Shown here: piece by piece, positions 11,501 through 24,000 of the stretch
Layout: each line of letters starts with the position of its first letter
How positions within the stretch are numbered: the first letter of the stretch is position 1
Origin: Chamaea fasciata
Taxonomy: Eukaryota > Chordata > Aves > Passeriformes > Sylviidae
Direction of reading: 5' to 3'
Assembly (NCBI GenBank): GCA_029207755.1
Contig: JARCOQ010000006.1
Coordinates: 21,798,890-21,862,889 of the forward strand
Length of the DNA stretch: 64,000 nt
Made by a program: the position numbers and the translations under genes
The notes under the pieces: model-generated
What the model saw: only the letters and a program-made list of their open reading frames with translations
Database searches by the model: none
Told to the model about the DNA's origin: nothing

Positions 11501-13920
11501 GCAATCCAAATGCCAAAATTACATTCCTTTTTGAAAGGTATCGGGGAAAATTAATCAGATGTGGTAAGAAGACAATTCCTCTCAAGAGTATCTTCTTTAG
11601 TTACTGAGTTCTGTCATATATCACTGGAAAGATTTGTCTTTTCTTCCTAGAAAATAAGGAAACTAAGACTACATTTAAGAATTAGGATGTGTTTGTCTTT
11701 TCAGAAACTATACTGTTTTATTTGCCATACAATCTGAAGAGATTTTCCTTTTTCTAGCTACAAAATGTTTCTACATACTACTTTACCTCAGATTTGCCAA
11801 AGGGAAAAAAAACCCCAAAACAAAAACCATAAACATCAAAGAAAACCCAGCAATGAAACACCTACTTAACAAAATAAATCACTGAATGTTTTTTGATGTC
11901 TAACAGCATAACACAACTATTACTATTACACAACTGGTTGATAGGAACAGAAATTAAAGAGTTTAGCTAAACAAACATGGCATCGATTGATAATGGAGAT
12001 AGGTGTTTTGATGAATTTATAACAAGATGAAATGTTTGAAGCATCATGAAAATAAATATTTTCTGCAATAAATCTCCAAGAGAATTTCAGAACTGTGATT
12101 ACCAGGGGGATTATTTCCTACTGTATCATGCAATAGACTTCACAGTCATTTACTTGAAATTGTAAGTATGTGGACCTGGACCACAAGCCAAGGATGCCTT
12201 GGAAACAGTTCATATGACAGTTTCAAAGCTCCTTTCCCTGTTTTCATACCTATGAAATTAAACAAAACATAAAAAATTATCTGTTCAAAACAATACCTTC
12301 AGGAACAATGTACAACCACTGTCCCTATCTCAGCACTTCCTTCACCTACTATCACCTGTTCCTTCAGCTCCTTTTTTAATAATATTTCAGCTAGTTTCAA
12401 CTTTCTCCAGCTTCAAAGTAATTTTCCTATGTCATTACAGTGCATATTTTATTATTCAGACATAGTGCTATATACCGTGTAAACTCTGTCTAGCTGTCCT
12501 CATTAAAGAAAAAATATAAGATACGATATCATATCCCATTTTTCAATTCTCCATTTCTTTAACTATCTCTCTTTCAAAGTTAGATATACCAAATATATAC
12601 TTGAAAATAGCTCCTTCCAATAAAAGAGACTAAAGAACTACAGGAAGAAATTATTCCTTTAAAACTAATCCTGTGTTTTCATCCTTTTCCTGCATTTCTT
12701 AATGGCTATTGTAACAATAGATTGGGGACACACACAGCTAAGCGAGTGCAATTATGCTGTAGTTCTTGACTTTCCTCTACATTTCTGTCTCTGGCCACTG
12801 TACAATTCCAATTTCTGATCCAGTTCTGGATTATTTCATTGGATAGAAATGGAAAGGGAAAATAACAAGAAACTAAGCAAAGATAGCATAAAACCAAAAA
12901 TAAAAATCTAACAGAAATGCTCCCTTGCATATCAGATTCTCATTTTAGGTAGCCTGTCTGAAATCTAATTTCATTAATTTATTTGAGATGTAAAAATATT
13001 TTCTTATAATCCTCACCAATATGATATGCTGTTCTTATTTTGGAAGTGGATTTTTCTTCCTTTTTTTATATCTGAGGCTTTGATGTATCAGGTTTTACCT
13101 ATTTGACGTTATTTTGGTTGGCTCTGTGAAGTTAAATCAAAGAGATCTGCTAGCCATAATGAGCAGAAAACAAAGTAATGTCATCATTAGGATATCTTCA
13201 GTCAGAATACTAGAACTCCTCAGGGGAAATAATTGGTGAATCAGTCAGTAAGAAATATCTTTCACCAGCCCATTACTCAAGGTTAGAAAGACCACTGAAC
13301 TGTGAAGGACCTCAGCCTGGAGGAAGGTAGAGGGAAACATGCAGCAGGAAGAGTCACAGGAAGAGAAAAGTCAGTCTCTCAGTGCCAAGTTAGACAGAGG
13401 CCATTGCAATGATGTGGCATGAGCTAAGGTCATTTCTCAAGACTTCAGATCTCAAATAAGTGTTGCAGTAGGTGATCCCCAGGCTGTTTGCATCCTATGT
13501 ACTTTGAGGTGAATAAACAGTACATCTATTTAAAAGATGCTATTCCAAATCTCTGTAATTACTCACATGCCCAGGTCTCCTGGAGGAAAGTGTCCTTTAA
13601 CACTAACCATGTTGCACTCTCACAGTCAGAGGATTTCAAACACCTGAGAGAGCTCCATACTGAAACTGAAGATTTGGGGGGATCCATACAGAAAGATTTG
13701 AATATATGAAGGACTGATACCTAGAGATAGTTACTTCTCTCAAAGAAACCCACAAAAAGAGAGTATAAAGCCCTCTTTTACCACTAATCAGACTGTAACA
13801 CAAGCAGTGTTATCAAGTCATCTAACTGGGTTAGAAAGATTACCCTAGTAGGAGAATGCACAGGACAGAATTTAAAAGAGAGCTCACAGGTGAAATTTAT
13901 CCATAAGTAGTCAAAAGAAA
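8524..13920. other. Non-coding AT-rich sequence
   Basis: About 5.4 kb with no recognisable gene or interspersed repeat. A short T-run plus ATT repeat lies at 9085-9110. Open frames such as 9293-9610 (+, 105 codons) are lysine and serine rich with no domain and overlap minus-strand frames of similar length, as expected by chance. It could be intergenic or intronic. Confidence 0.65.
9085..9110. repeat. T-run followed by ATT microsatellite
   Basis: A run of Ts followed by four or five ATT units with one interruption (ACT). Simple low-complexity DNA. Confidence 0.75.
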
Positions 13921-13924
13921 AATA

Positions 13925-14045
13925 GACATGAAAAAATAATTATATGAAATATAATATAATTAAATATATTTATATTCATATTTCATAAAATATTATATGA
14001 AATATAAATATAATTTATATGAAATATTTTGATATAAGAGAAATT
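13925..14045. repeat. AT-rich low-complexity patch with direct and inverted repeats
   Basis: Almost pure A/T for about 110 bp. The 12-base block TTATATGAAATA recurs at 13940, 13993 and 14015. A 10-bp inverted pair (ATATTTCATA at 13978-13987 and TATGAAATAT at 13996-14005) could extrude as a hairpin. It probably arose by local duplication and replication slippage. Confidence 0.75.
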
Positions 14046-17000
14046 AAACAAAAAGGTTAAACAATTCATTTTAATACATTCCTGTCAAAAATGTTGTTAG
14101 AAGCAATGCAGTCTCACAAGATGGTTCAGTTTTCTTTAGAAAAATGCTGTTTTGTCAGAATTGCTCAGTGTGATACATTTCATCCAGATTTACAGCTGTG
14201 GCAGTAGCTGCCTCTTGAAATTAATATTGTTCCTCCATAATATCTGTCAATCTCAAGATGCCTTGCTACTACAGTATCACCACTAAATATCATCACTACT
14301 ATCTTGTTTTACAAATGGAACAAAGAGAGACATAGATGGGAACAAAGGACATTGTTCTTGTACCAGGGTGTTTCATGATTGGAAAGAGAAATGGAAACAA
14401 TATTTGTGCCATACCCAAAGGACTAAACCATGGAGGGACTGTCACTGCTGCCTTGTGGGCAGCCACTGGCACCACAGACACCATTTACTCTGTATGCACC
14501 TACATACTGTTGTGGTTTCCACGTCACCAGGGACCTCAAGGCCTCTGGCTACCACTCTTGCTACTCCCTCATTCCTTAAGTGAAACTACTGATACAAATT
14601 CTTAGCAAGGTTTTCTTTTAAAAGAAAACAACCTGTATTCACAATCAAGGCAAGAAAGAAGACATCCTCCCCTGTTACAGTAAAGGTCATCTAGAGCCAT
14701 GTATAATTCCTCTTAGTTTGGTAAATTAAACACAGCAGAGGAAGTATTCCAGGGATGTATGAAATACAGCATCTCCTGCTAACCATCTCTCCCCATCCAT
14801 CCAACACTACAGCACCCAAAGGGCAAAGCTCCCATTTGCACTCGAGTACTTCATGCAAAAATTGGTACTCAGGGGCTGGGACTACACTAAGTCCAGAACC
14901 ATGCTAAATTTCTAATAATTTAACTGTGTGGAAAACCATCCAGCAGACCCTGGTGACATCTGCTGTCAGTATTCACCAGCACAGAGAACAAGCACCACGA
15001 GTTTATTTCCATACTTATTTTCTGTTAGAGAACTCTCCAAATTCCTTTATTTTCTAAAACAGTTTATTTGTGGATATGCCTCAGCTTTCCACGCTGAAAT
15101 CCCATGACAGGCATAATATATCTCTGTTTATATTCCATAATTTTTTATTTAGGCTAAGGCATGTTATGCACTTACATGGTGCATTGAGCTATGCAGCTTC
15201 AAATTCAACAAAGCCTACAGAGTTATTTATAATATTGTTAGCTATTATTTTGATGATAGCATCTTAAGTGACTGTATTAAAAGGGAAATTTTGCTTTTTT
15301 ATAATTATTATTTTGGTGAACTTTCTGCCTAGGTCCAAGAAACTCATTTGTCTATTTCACAAATCTTTTGTGTACTAGCCAAACTAGATCGAGATACTCT
15401 TTTAGTAACTCCAGATTTGGTTTCTGCATTACAACATCTCAAGATCTGTAAATTAATATTCTACCATATCTCTTCTCTCAGTAAGAAAACAAGCTTAAGT
15501 TCAAACCATATCAGAAGTTTAAAAATATAAAATGATCATATTAAACGCTGGGAGGTACATTAAAATCAAGAACATGTTACAAATTATTCTGGAATGTTCA
15601 AGTTTACAATGTCACTTCTCAGTAAGAAAAGACTGACATGCTATAAACAGAGAGAGCATGAAGTACCAGATAGAGAAGAGTAAAAACTGTGAAACAACAA
15701 ACAGCGATCCTTCTGATAGCATGGGGCAAACAGGTATAGAAATGTCAAATGATACCCCAGGGATTAATATTCTCTACAAGTAAACATTAAAAAAAAATAT
15801 GGGGAAGGTAGGCAAGCTAAAATTGAGACACTAGAAATATTTGAGTACTCTTTTTATCTTTTGGATAACAATCTTATCTGACAGACTTGTAATATTTTTT
15901 TCTTGTTGTATGCATTTGTAAATAAAATCTTCCACGGTATTCATCTTCAGTGAAGACTCAGAATCATTGGTTTTTGGATGGTATCATTAGCACTGGTCTC
16001 ATTTGTGTCTAGAAATGTTTTTGTTGCTATGGAATACAATGCATTAATTAGAAATTCCTCTCCCAATTACAGTGCAAAAGATTTGGTCAGTGCTAAAATA
16101 ATTCACAAAAGAACTTGGAAAATAAAAACAACAGAAAGAAATTAAAAATTAAGGACAATCCAGAATTTCTCAAATTGCAGTTCATATATGCTTTAATAAA
16201 CTGACTATTTTAAAAGGCCTTTCTAGAAGGGCTTGATGCCACCTACAGCAAGGCAGGTGGTGCAAGTTCAGTCAGCTTGCCATTGATTGCTTCTTCCTTG
16301 CCAGATTCTGCTCTGGGCAGTGCAAAAAATACACAAAAGGTGACCTTTTCCTCAGGGGTACTGAAATGTCACCCATCAGATCTAAGTATCCAAAAAGAAA
16401 TTTAGCTTCTTGAAGCATAGTTTTGACAGATGTCTCTTAAACTGAAGCTGTGGTCTGAAAGTCCCTGTTCATGCATGCCACCATTGCTCAGCATGCATTC
16501 ATACCAGAGATCAGACATTGGTTTTCCTCATATAAGTTAGAGAAAGGATCAGAATCCCAGTCTTTCTGTCTCTAGAATTTGGGATGATCACTAGGCTTAA
16601 GCATCATGTTCCCTATCTCTGAAATATCAGATTATTTGCTGCAAAAGATTCAGTACAGACAGGATAGTTCAGGGTAGTTTCCTGGGTTAGGTTGCTCTCC
16701 TGACAGAGAAAATGTGAGGTTTACCTCAGTCAGAGAAGGTATTGAATATTCATCTTCTACATCTTGTGGCAATTGTGGGGCTAAAAGTAAAAAATGAGCT
16801 TTGGTCAGTTATTTGAAAGATCAGTAGAGGTTTCAGTTTTCTACCCTGACTAGTGTGTCTGAGAACAAAAGCAAGATCTTGGACCCATTAGGATAGTCAT
16901 CCTGTCTCACTGGCTACTCATTATTGCTACCCATACTGGTTCTACCTCATCCAGGTCCTGTTCTGAGGAGCCTCAGAATCTGCCTATGTGGGTGGATGGA

Positions 17001-20000
17001 ATTGAACTTTGCCTGCACCCTGAGCTCCTTAGACACTGCTCAAGCCTGTAAAGGTGCTTTATTTCAGTGCTGTGGTGTGTTCACATTACTAAGGCTGAAC
17101 CAGGACGCAGATCAATCGCTAAAAGGTTTCAGCAGAGCCAAATCAAAGACTGTGTGTCCTTTCTTCATCCCTTACCATTGTGTGCAACTTCAAGGCACAA
17201 CCATCCCGTTTAATGGTAGGCAGCATTATGCCATAATCCATTAGGGGATGTTACCTTTCCATTTAATTAAAGTAATGAACAGATATATTGCAGTCAGGCT
17301 GACTAATCAGTCACTGTAAAAATATCTTGGCCAGAGTCCTGTTGCTTAACAACAGTAATAGCCTTGCTTTCTACATAGCTTCTAGGATAATTTACAAAAC
17401 AAATCTAATACTTTAACCAAGGAAAAAGCAATACTTCACTGAAAGTAGTAACTAATAGTTACCATGTCTTCCATTCCACAAATGAAATATTTTCTTTTTT
17501 TCCACCATCTTCCTAAGGAAGCAAGTTTCCATTTCATCCCTATGCATATGCACAAACAAGTAAGAATATTCACCTTTTGTCTGTTGGTTCCCTCCTAAAT
17601 TCTTTCAAACCTGTAGGAAATCTTAACCACATTGGGAAAATAGAAAGAGACTGAACAGGTATTGCAATTATGCAATCAGCAACACAGTGGAGGAGAATGA
17701 GTCTTGGTGGGACAAACAGAGCATGAAATTACTTTCCCTTACATCACATAACATCTGTACAGGGGGAAATATTTTGAGTGTCCCAGACACAAGGACAGCT
17801 TTGATCAGCTGCAACAGACTGCTAAAAACCTGACTACAAGACACACATCTGCCCGTCTACACCCCATTTGTCCCACTGCTGATGAAGGCACAAGCAGACA
17901 AAAAGACATGATGGATATGAGTGGATGACTGGCTTTTCTCTCTTCCTACCCCTAGTAGGAATGCTCTGTCACCAGCACAACACCTCTGATTCCTGAGCTG
18001 AAGAGGACTAAGGGGAGGTACTGCTATCTGGTGTCTGAGGAGGCTTCCTCAGTCTGAACGTAGCTTTGAGCTGATGTTAGTGAAAGTGGGGTCTTAAAGA
18101 TCTCAGATTTGCTTGCTCATAGATGGGCAGAAAGAGCAGGAGATATGACAGATAAAGTCCTTTGATGTCCATCTCTTGTATCAAGCCCACAGAAAAACAG
18201 GTTTCTAATGTACTATCTACTTCAACAGTTAAGAAAATGCAGAATTCTGAAAATACGACTGGATATAGTACTTATATACCATATACCAGAATAAATGCTC
18301 ATCTTCTTAAGCAAAAAAAAAACCCAACAGTAAACAATTTCCTAAAACATATGTATTTTCTCTAGAAACCATATTTTAAGGGATATGAGGAATATGTGAC
18401 TTTCCTTTCATCACTTAATAGAAATTTAGAAGATGCTAAAGGGTGAAGCCTACATGCCATAATTGCATAGACTACTATTTGTATGATTCTACACTTTCCA
18501 GTCACAAACCATCTTCTAGAAGAAATGCTGCTGTTCACTGTAATGAACTTCAGGGACATAGTTACCATTAGTGAAAAAAAAAAATTAATATGAAAACTTA
18601 TATTAAAAAAATTAAAACTTGTTGAATTAGAGTATAAAACATAAGAACAGGAAACAGAAAAGTGATTAAAAGAACAAAACAGTAGTATTTTCTTCCTGAC
18701 AGAGTCGATCATTTCAAGCACTGCTTCTGTGGTTGGAAATTGGTAATTGCAGTAGTAATAGAGACAATTATAGTTCGTACTGCCTTCTGGCAGAATATTC
18801 ACAATGGTTTAAAACACAATATGAAACATCCACAGTAATAAATGAGAAATAACTGCTGTTTCAATATTAATCACCAACGTTGTAAACACTGACTTATAGC
18901 ACATAAATGAAAAAAAAGTAATTTGAAAGATCAGTTATGGACAAATACTAGATTATCCTTATTTGACAAAAAATCCTAAAATACGAAGTGACTTTGCACT
19001 CCCATCTGCATTCGGCAGCTTTACAACATCTGACCAGTTCTTCCAGCAGGAAGATTAACTTCTTTCATCTGATCTGTTAGATCCAATGTCCTCCATGTTC
19101 TTAAGGAAATTCTTTACCTTCAGGTGGTATATGTATGATATCATCCCACTTGCACAAATTTGTCTCTGAAATTTGTGGGGGTTTGACCATGGTTTCAACA
19201 GGAAAACCAAACTCAACAAGGCAGAGCTTGACCATTCCCTTACTCCTTTTCTCCCAGTCTAATCCTTTTTTCTGCAGATTCTACATCACTGCTTCCTGTG
19301 AATTTTTTTTTTTTTTTTAATAAAACCTCTTCAGGGTCACATCCAACTCAGTCTGCATCTTAATAATATTCTGGACGTTTTCCTCTTTGGCTGCTGTTCA
19401 AAGATAAATGTCAGCAGTGGGTTTAGCTCTATTAGGTAAAGGCCTGAGCTGCATAGTCTAGCAGGAAGTTCTGCACAATTTGGTCCAGGAAGACAGAGGC
19501 TCTATGTATTTGAGGATTAGTTAATTTTTCTTATCTCACACTCCAGGAAGAATCTCTAAATAACTCCTTCTCAGCAGCCATTTAATACTCCTCCAAGACA
19601 TGTAAACATGTTTCTTTCACTTCCTATGTGTTAGAAGGTGGCTAGGCTTATTAGAGATGACATCAGATATTTCGGTTTAGCTGAGGTTTGCTGAGTGTAA
19701 AAGAGGAGGTTCTGACCCTCTCCTTTCACCCTCCTCCTATACTCTAACTTCTAGATCAGTCTCAGGAAAATTATAGAATTCTACCCTGGTAGTTAAAAAG
19801 GGAAATTTAATAATCTGTCTGATTTACCATGCAACTAGCACAAGAGAATCAGGGAAATCTGGTCCTGGAAGGGGGATAGAAAGAGAAGATAGCAAGAAAA
19901 AAAAGACTGAAAATTCTCTTGAACTATTAACTCAGCCTACGCCATTATGTTGTGCAACTTCATCATGTCAAAATATACTTCACTTGGACCACATTGAATG

Positions 20001-20990
20001 AAGCACAGTGGGCAATTGCTGCTCTTTTTCCAGAAATCCTGAATTATTCTGTCTTGCCTTTCATACCATTCCATTTAAAAAGGCAGTAGAAAAGACTAAA
20101 ATGGCATGAACTCACAATCTGATCAACTTACAAGTCCCTTATATCAAAAAAACCCCGAAATGCTAGCAAAAGCAATGAAGGATTCATAACCATATAACTT
20201 TATCCTTCCATTTCACTTTAAGCTTCAAAAAAATTATGCTTGCAGTGATCAAGGCAATGTATATTTCAATATATGGCTGGATTTTCATATTTTAAATCAA
20301 ATTAAATAAACTTTGTAATAGCAGAATCTTTTATGATCTCTCAAACAATAGGAAAATAGCCCAAAATCTAATAAATTCCCCAGTGACACTATCGCTGTTC
20401 TATATCTCCTGAGACTGATTTTCAGAACAATAAATGTTTAACAGGAATTTATTTCTGCTTGTAAACAATACTCTGTCAGAAAGATTGCACAGTAAAATGC
20501 ACAAGCGGGAATAAATTATGAATTAAACAATACATTTCATCTCCATAGCCTGAGCAGAGCATGTATAAGGTAGAATTTTCTTTTTGAAAATTCTATGCCA
20601 TTTTCCTGTAACTTGTGCATTACGCATATCAACACTGCATATACATAAGACAAAATAATAGATTTATGGTACCACAGCTAAAAAGCAGAAAAATGAATGA
20701 CAGAGAGAAGACTTATGCAGAGATTTTTATGCACTGAAACACATGAACTGAATGCCATAAAATAATAATATCAAGGAATAACTAATGACCTTTAATTAAA
20801 CTTGTTGCTGCTACAAACAATGTACAGTTTACTACTTTCCACAGGTTGCTTAGATGCAAGAACAGAACATGCTTTTTGGAAGACAAAACTTGAATTAAAA
20901 GGGTGATTGAGTGGGTTAAAATTTTAGCAATGTATTGCATCAGTCAAAGTCCATGTTAAACTTTAGTTGAATTTCAGCAAAGATGCTACC
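14046..20990. other. Non-coding sequence, about 7 kb
   Basis: No recognised repeat or gene. Frames at 14336-14605 (+, 89 codons), 16924-17244 (+, 106 codons) and 18362-18802 (-, 146 codons) were read for domains and give none. A 16-T run lies at 19303-19318, directly followed by AATAAA (19319-19324). A fragment near 14310-14340 weakly recalls an old MIR-type SINE core, but too weakly to call. Confidence 0.6.
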
Positions 20991-20991
20991 T

Positions 20992-21005
20992 GTTGCCATG
21001 ACAAC
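20992..21005. promoter_or_regulatory. RFX-type X-box motif
   Basis: GTTGCCATGACAAC differs at one base from the palindromic RFX-family X-box (GTTGCCATGGCAAC), a motif known to be strongly enriched in vertebrate conserved non-coding DNA and in ciliary gene enhancers. The match itself is directly visible; that it is bound or functional is inference. It lies in otherwise featureless sequence. Confidence 0.4.
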
Positions 21006-24000
21006 AGCTGAAGCAAGAGGTATTGACAAAAGAGAATTCTACATTCCACATAAAGGATGAGTTATGTGTTAGCCCAGACAAAAGAGTAGTAAATGGCCTC
21101 TGTCTTCTGAACTTCATGAATACAAACACCTCAGAACCAGACTAGAAAGGATAGTTTTTCTGCTCATTAAAGAGAACAATATAATATGACAAATCTTTGA
21201 CATTGCAGATCTCTGTTCTTGAATAGCTCACCCCTCACATTGGATCTATAAACACCATCTGTGTACACTGAAGAAACATTTCCAGAAATAGATGAGTCAT
21301 ATACCATTATCTCTTGTCAGAACACAGCAGATAGATTCGTAGCAAATGATAAACAAAACAACAAGCTAATGTCCTAGAATCTATCCCAAGACTTATAAAG
21401 TAATTGCTTACATAGCGTGGATAAAAAACCTTGCAAGTTTATTTTCATGCTGATGACCAACTAATCGAGGTTTTTTGTACTCCCTGCTTGTTTATTACTC
21501 TACCACTAATCATGCCTTAATTGACAACTCTCAGCATATACCCTTCTGGGATTTTACTCAAAGTCTCATAGTTTAGAAGACCTGAAAGATATGACTGATA
21601 TATTATCTACCATGGCTTTCAAACTGAACAAAGGAAGAAGAAATGGGGCAAGGAACACCCACTAAAGCATACCAAATCTGAGATTTTTTTCACTAGTACA
21701 GGTTGAGAGGTTTCAGGATCCAGTGAACAGGAGTGACTTGCACCAGTGCATATGGTTCTTGCAGCTGATAGTGCTTTCTATGATAAAATCACAGTTTAGA
21801 TAAGAACAGGAACATGGGCAAAGCCATGCACCTGTGCATACAAGACAAACACTGTTCAAAAGACCTTACAAAAGCACAAACAAGAAAGATAAAATGTGGC
21901 AAGACAAGGAGACCCAGAGGAGTAATTTGCTTGGTTGGACCCATCATTCCTTAAATCGGTCAGTCACTTCCTAGCCTCTAAGGGAACGTTCAAATCCTCA
22001 AAGGACCTTTCTTCAAAGAAGCAGCCATGAGCCCTCTGTCTGGGATAAAGCACAGATGACTCCTTCTTTCACACTCTGAATTTGCTGAGATGAGGTGAGT
22101 TGAAATCTGAGCTTGATGTATTTATATTGTTTTACTTTCCTTTAATCATTTGCATGAGAATATTTTTTTCTAATTAATGTTTCTATGAATAACTGTCAGG
22201 AAAGGAATTATATATCTGGAATAAAATGCTGCTTTCCATGAGGCAAAATGCAGTGGGTATATAAGGCTTTGCTACCCGTATTTGAAATGTACTTTACAAA
22301 GAGCTGCTTCTGTCTCAAAACAGCATGTATCCTGAATAAGAGAGCTGGAGAAAAGAGTAAGAGTTGATCAAAGAGTACAAGAGTTGACCTTTATTTCTGA
22401 GAATCATAAATGTGTTGCAAAACTTCCTGAACAGGGAATGGCCTTATGAACCAACCCAGAAAAGGTTTTGCAACATGGAGACAGAATGCATGGGTATGAG
22501 TCCATCAGAAACAAAGAATGAATCGTTGAGAAGGACATCTTTTGCAAATGACATACAATAGCAATATGAAGACAAAAATTAGAATCTTGGAGGTTCACAG
22601 TTACACAAGATGCTGGGAAAAAAAGATGAACAAAGTATAACATTTTCTGCAGTATGAGAAAGGGAAAGGGAAGGTAGAGGGGGGAAAAGTAAATATAGTC
22701 AAACAGGTGGCACAAGGAGGTGATCCCTGAGTCTTTGTGGGAATAAATGCCTATCAATGTGACTAAAATATACAAAAGAAACAGTCCTTCACAGGAAATA
22801 TTCAACTCAACTTTCACCCCCAAGGACAAGGTCCTACTTTCCAGTATAAAGTTTCTTCTAGGATGAGCAAAAGTGGGGAGAGAACTGTGATTCCATCTAC
22901 AATGTTAGCAGAACTTACTTGGAACCAGAGCGGTTTAACTTTGTGATCTAAAGGGAAGTCAGAGAAAGACAATTGAACTTGGCAAGAAAGAAGCATTGGC
23001 AATAATTGTGATGGTAAGAACTAAGTGCAGCAAAAGTAAGTAAAACAAATTTAGAGATGGTTTGAACAGCACAAAAGTGGAGAAGATAGTCATCTGGAAT
23101 ACAAGCCAGACTTGAGTGAAGAAGAAAGGCTTCATGTGTTGCCTATTCTGGAACAAGGCATGACAAGAGGGTGAAGAGGAAAATAGGGAACTTCATTTTA
23201 TAAAGGTAAAGTTTTATAAATAATTTTATAGAAGTTATAGAAGAATAATTACATAGAAAGTATGAGAAAAGAGTATTACATGATAAACTATGAGCAGAAC
23301 TAAATATATAACTCAAGAGTGAAAATGTGTTCCTCCACTGACACCAAAAAAGACAAGAGAATCACAAGCTACTTTTAAAGAACAGAATTCAATATTCAAG
23401 TCAAAGACTGCCCCCAACAAATGGAAAAGCTTATCTTTATCAAATAGAAAGTATAATATTCAGAAAGTACGTCAGAGTGTTCTGACATGGTAACTTTACA
23501 ATATAGGGTCTCATTAATGCAATCTCTCTCACTCTGTGCATAATTATATCTTTCATTGGTTTGCATAATGTTGAGCTCTTAGATGCTGCTTTTATTTTTT
23601 TAAACTTTGATCTCAAAACATTATTTTCTGTCCTTCAATTTGATTTTTGTCATTTTTATTACCAGTCTACCCAAAGAGAGCATTCACATTGTTTTGACCA
23701 ACCACTTAAAGGTAAATCCATTAGTGAGATGTTGAATTCCTACTGTTCGTTCTGATGAAAAGAGTTCTAAAATATCACCCTTATATTTTAGTTTCATCCT
23801 TTAGCAACAACAACACTTTTAGTTTGGAAAGTTCAACAAGCAAAAGTGGGGGGGAAAAAAGGTTTTCAAATTATAAGACATGGTTTTCTTGATACAGAAT
23901 ATTGAAAGAACCTGGGTTTTTTTCTGTCAAATAATCACTTAACACTTGAAATTATTTTGCTGTCCTCCCCTATTATTCTTCATCTACCTATCTTTTTATC

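Noticed and set aside
14300..14345. Faint resemblance to a MIR-type SINE core
   Set aside because: Only a short purine-rich match with many differences; not enough to call without a profile search.
18020..18034. CTCF-like word on the minus strand (ACACCAGATAGCAG)
   Set aside because: Key core positions mismatch the consensus; not convincing without ChIP data.
18362..18802. A 146-codon minus-strand frame
   Set aside because: Low-complexity Ser/Asn/Phe composition with no family resemblance; consistent with chance in AT-rich DNA.
22404..23156. Three minus-strand frames rich in Leu and Phe that look like a broken membrane receptor
   Set aside because: No conserved receptor motifs; the frames do not join sensibly. 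Purine-rich plus-strand sequence explains the hydrophobic composition.
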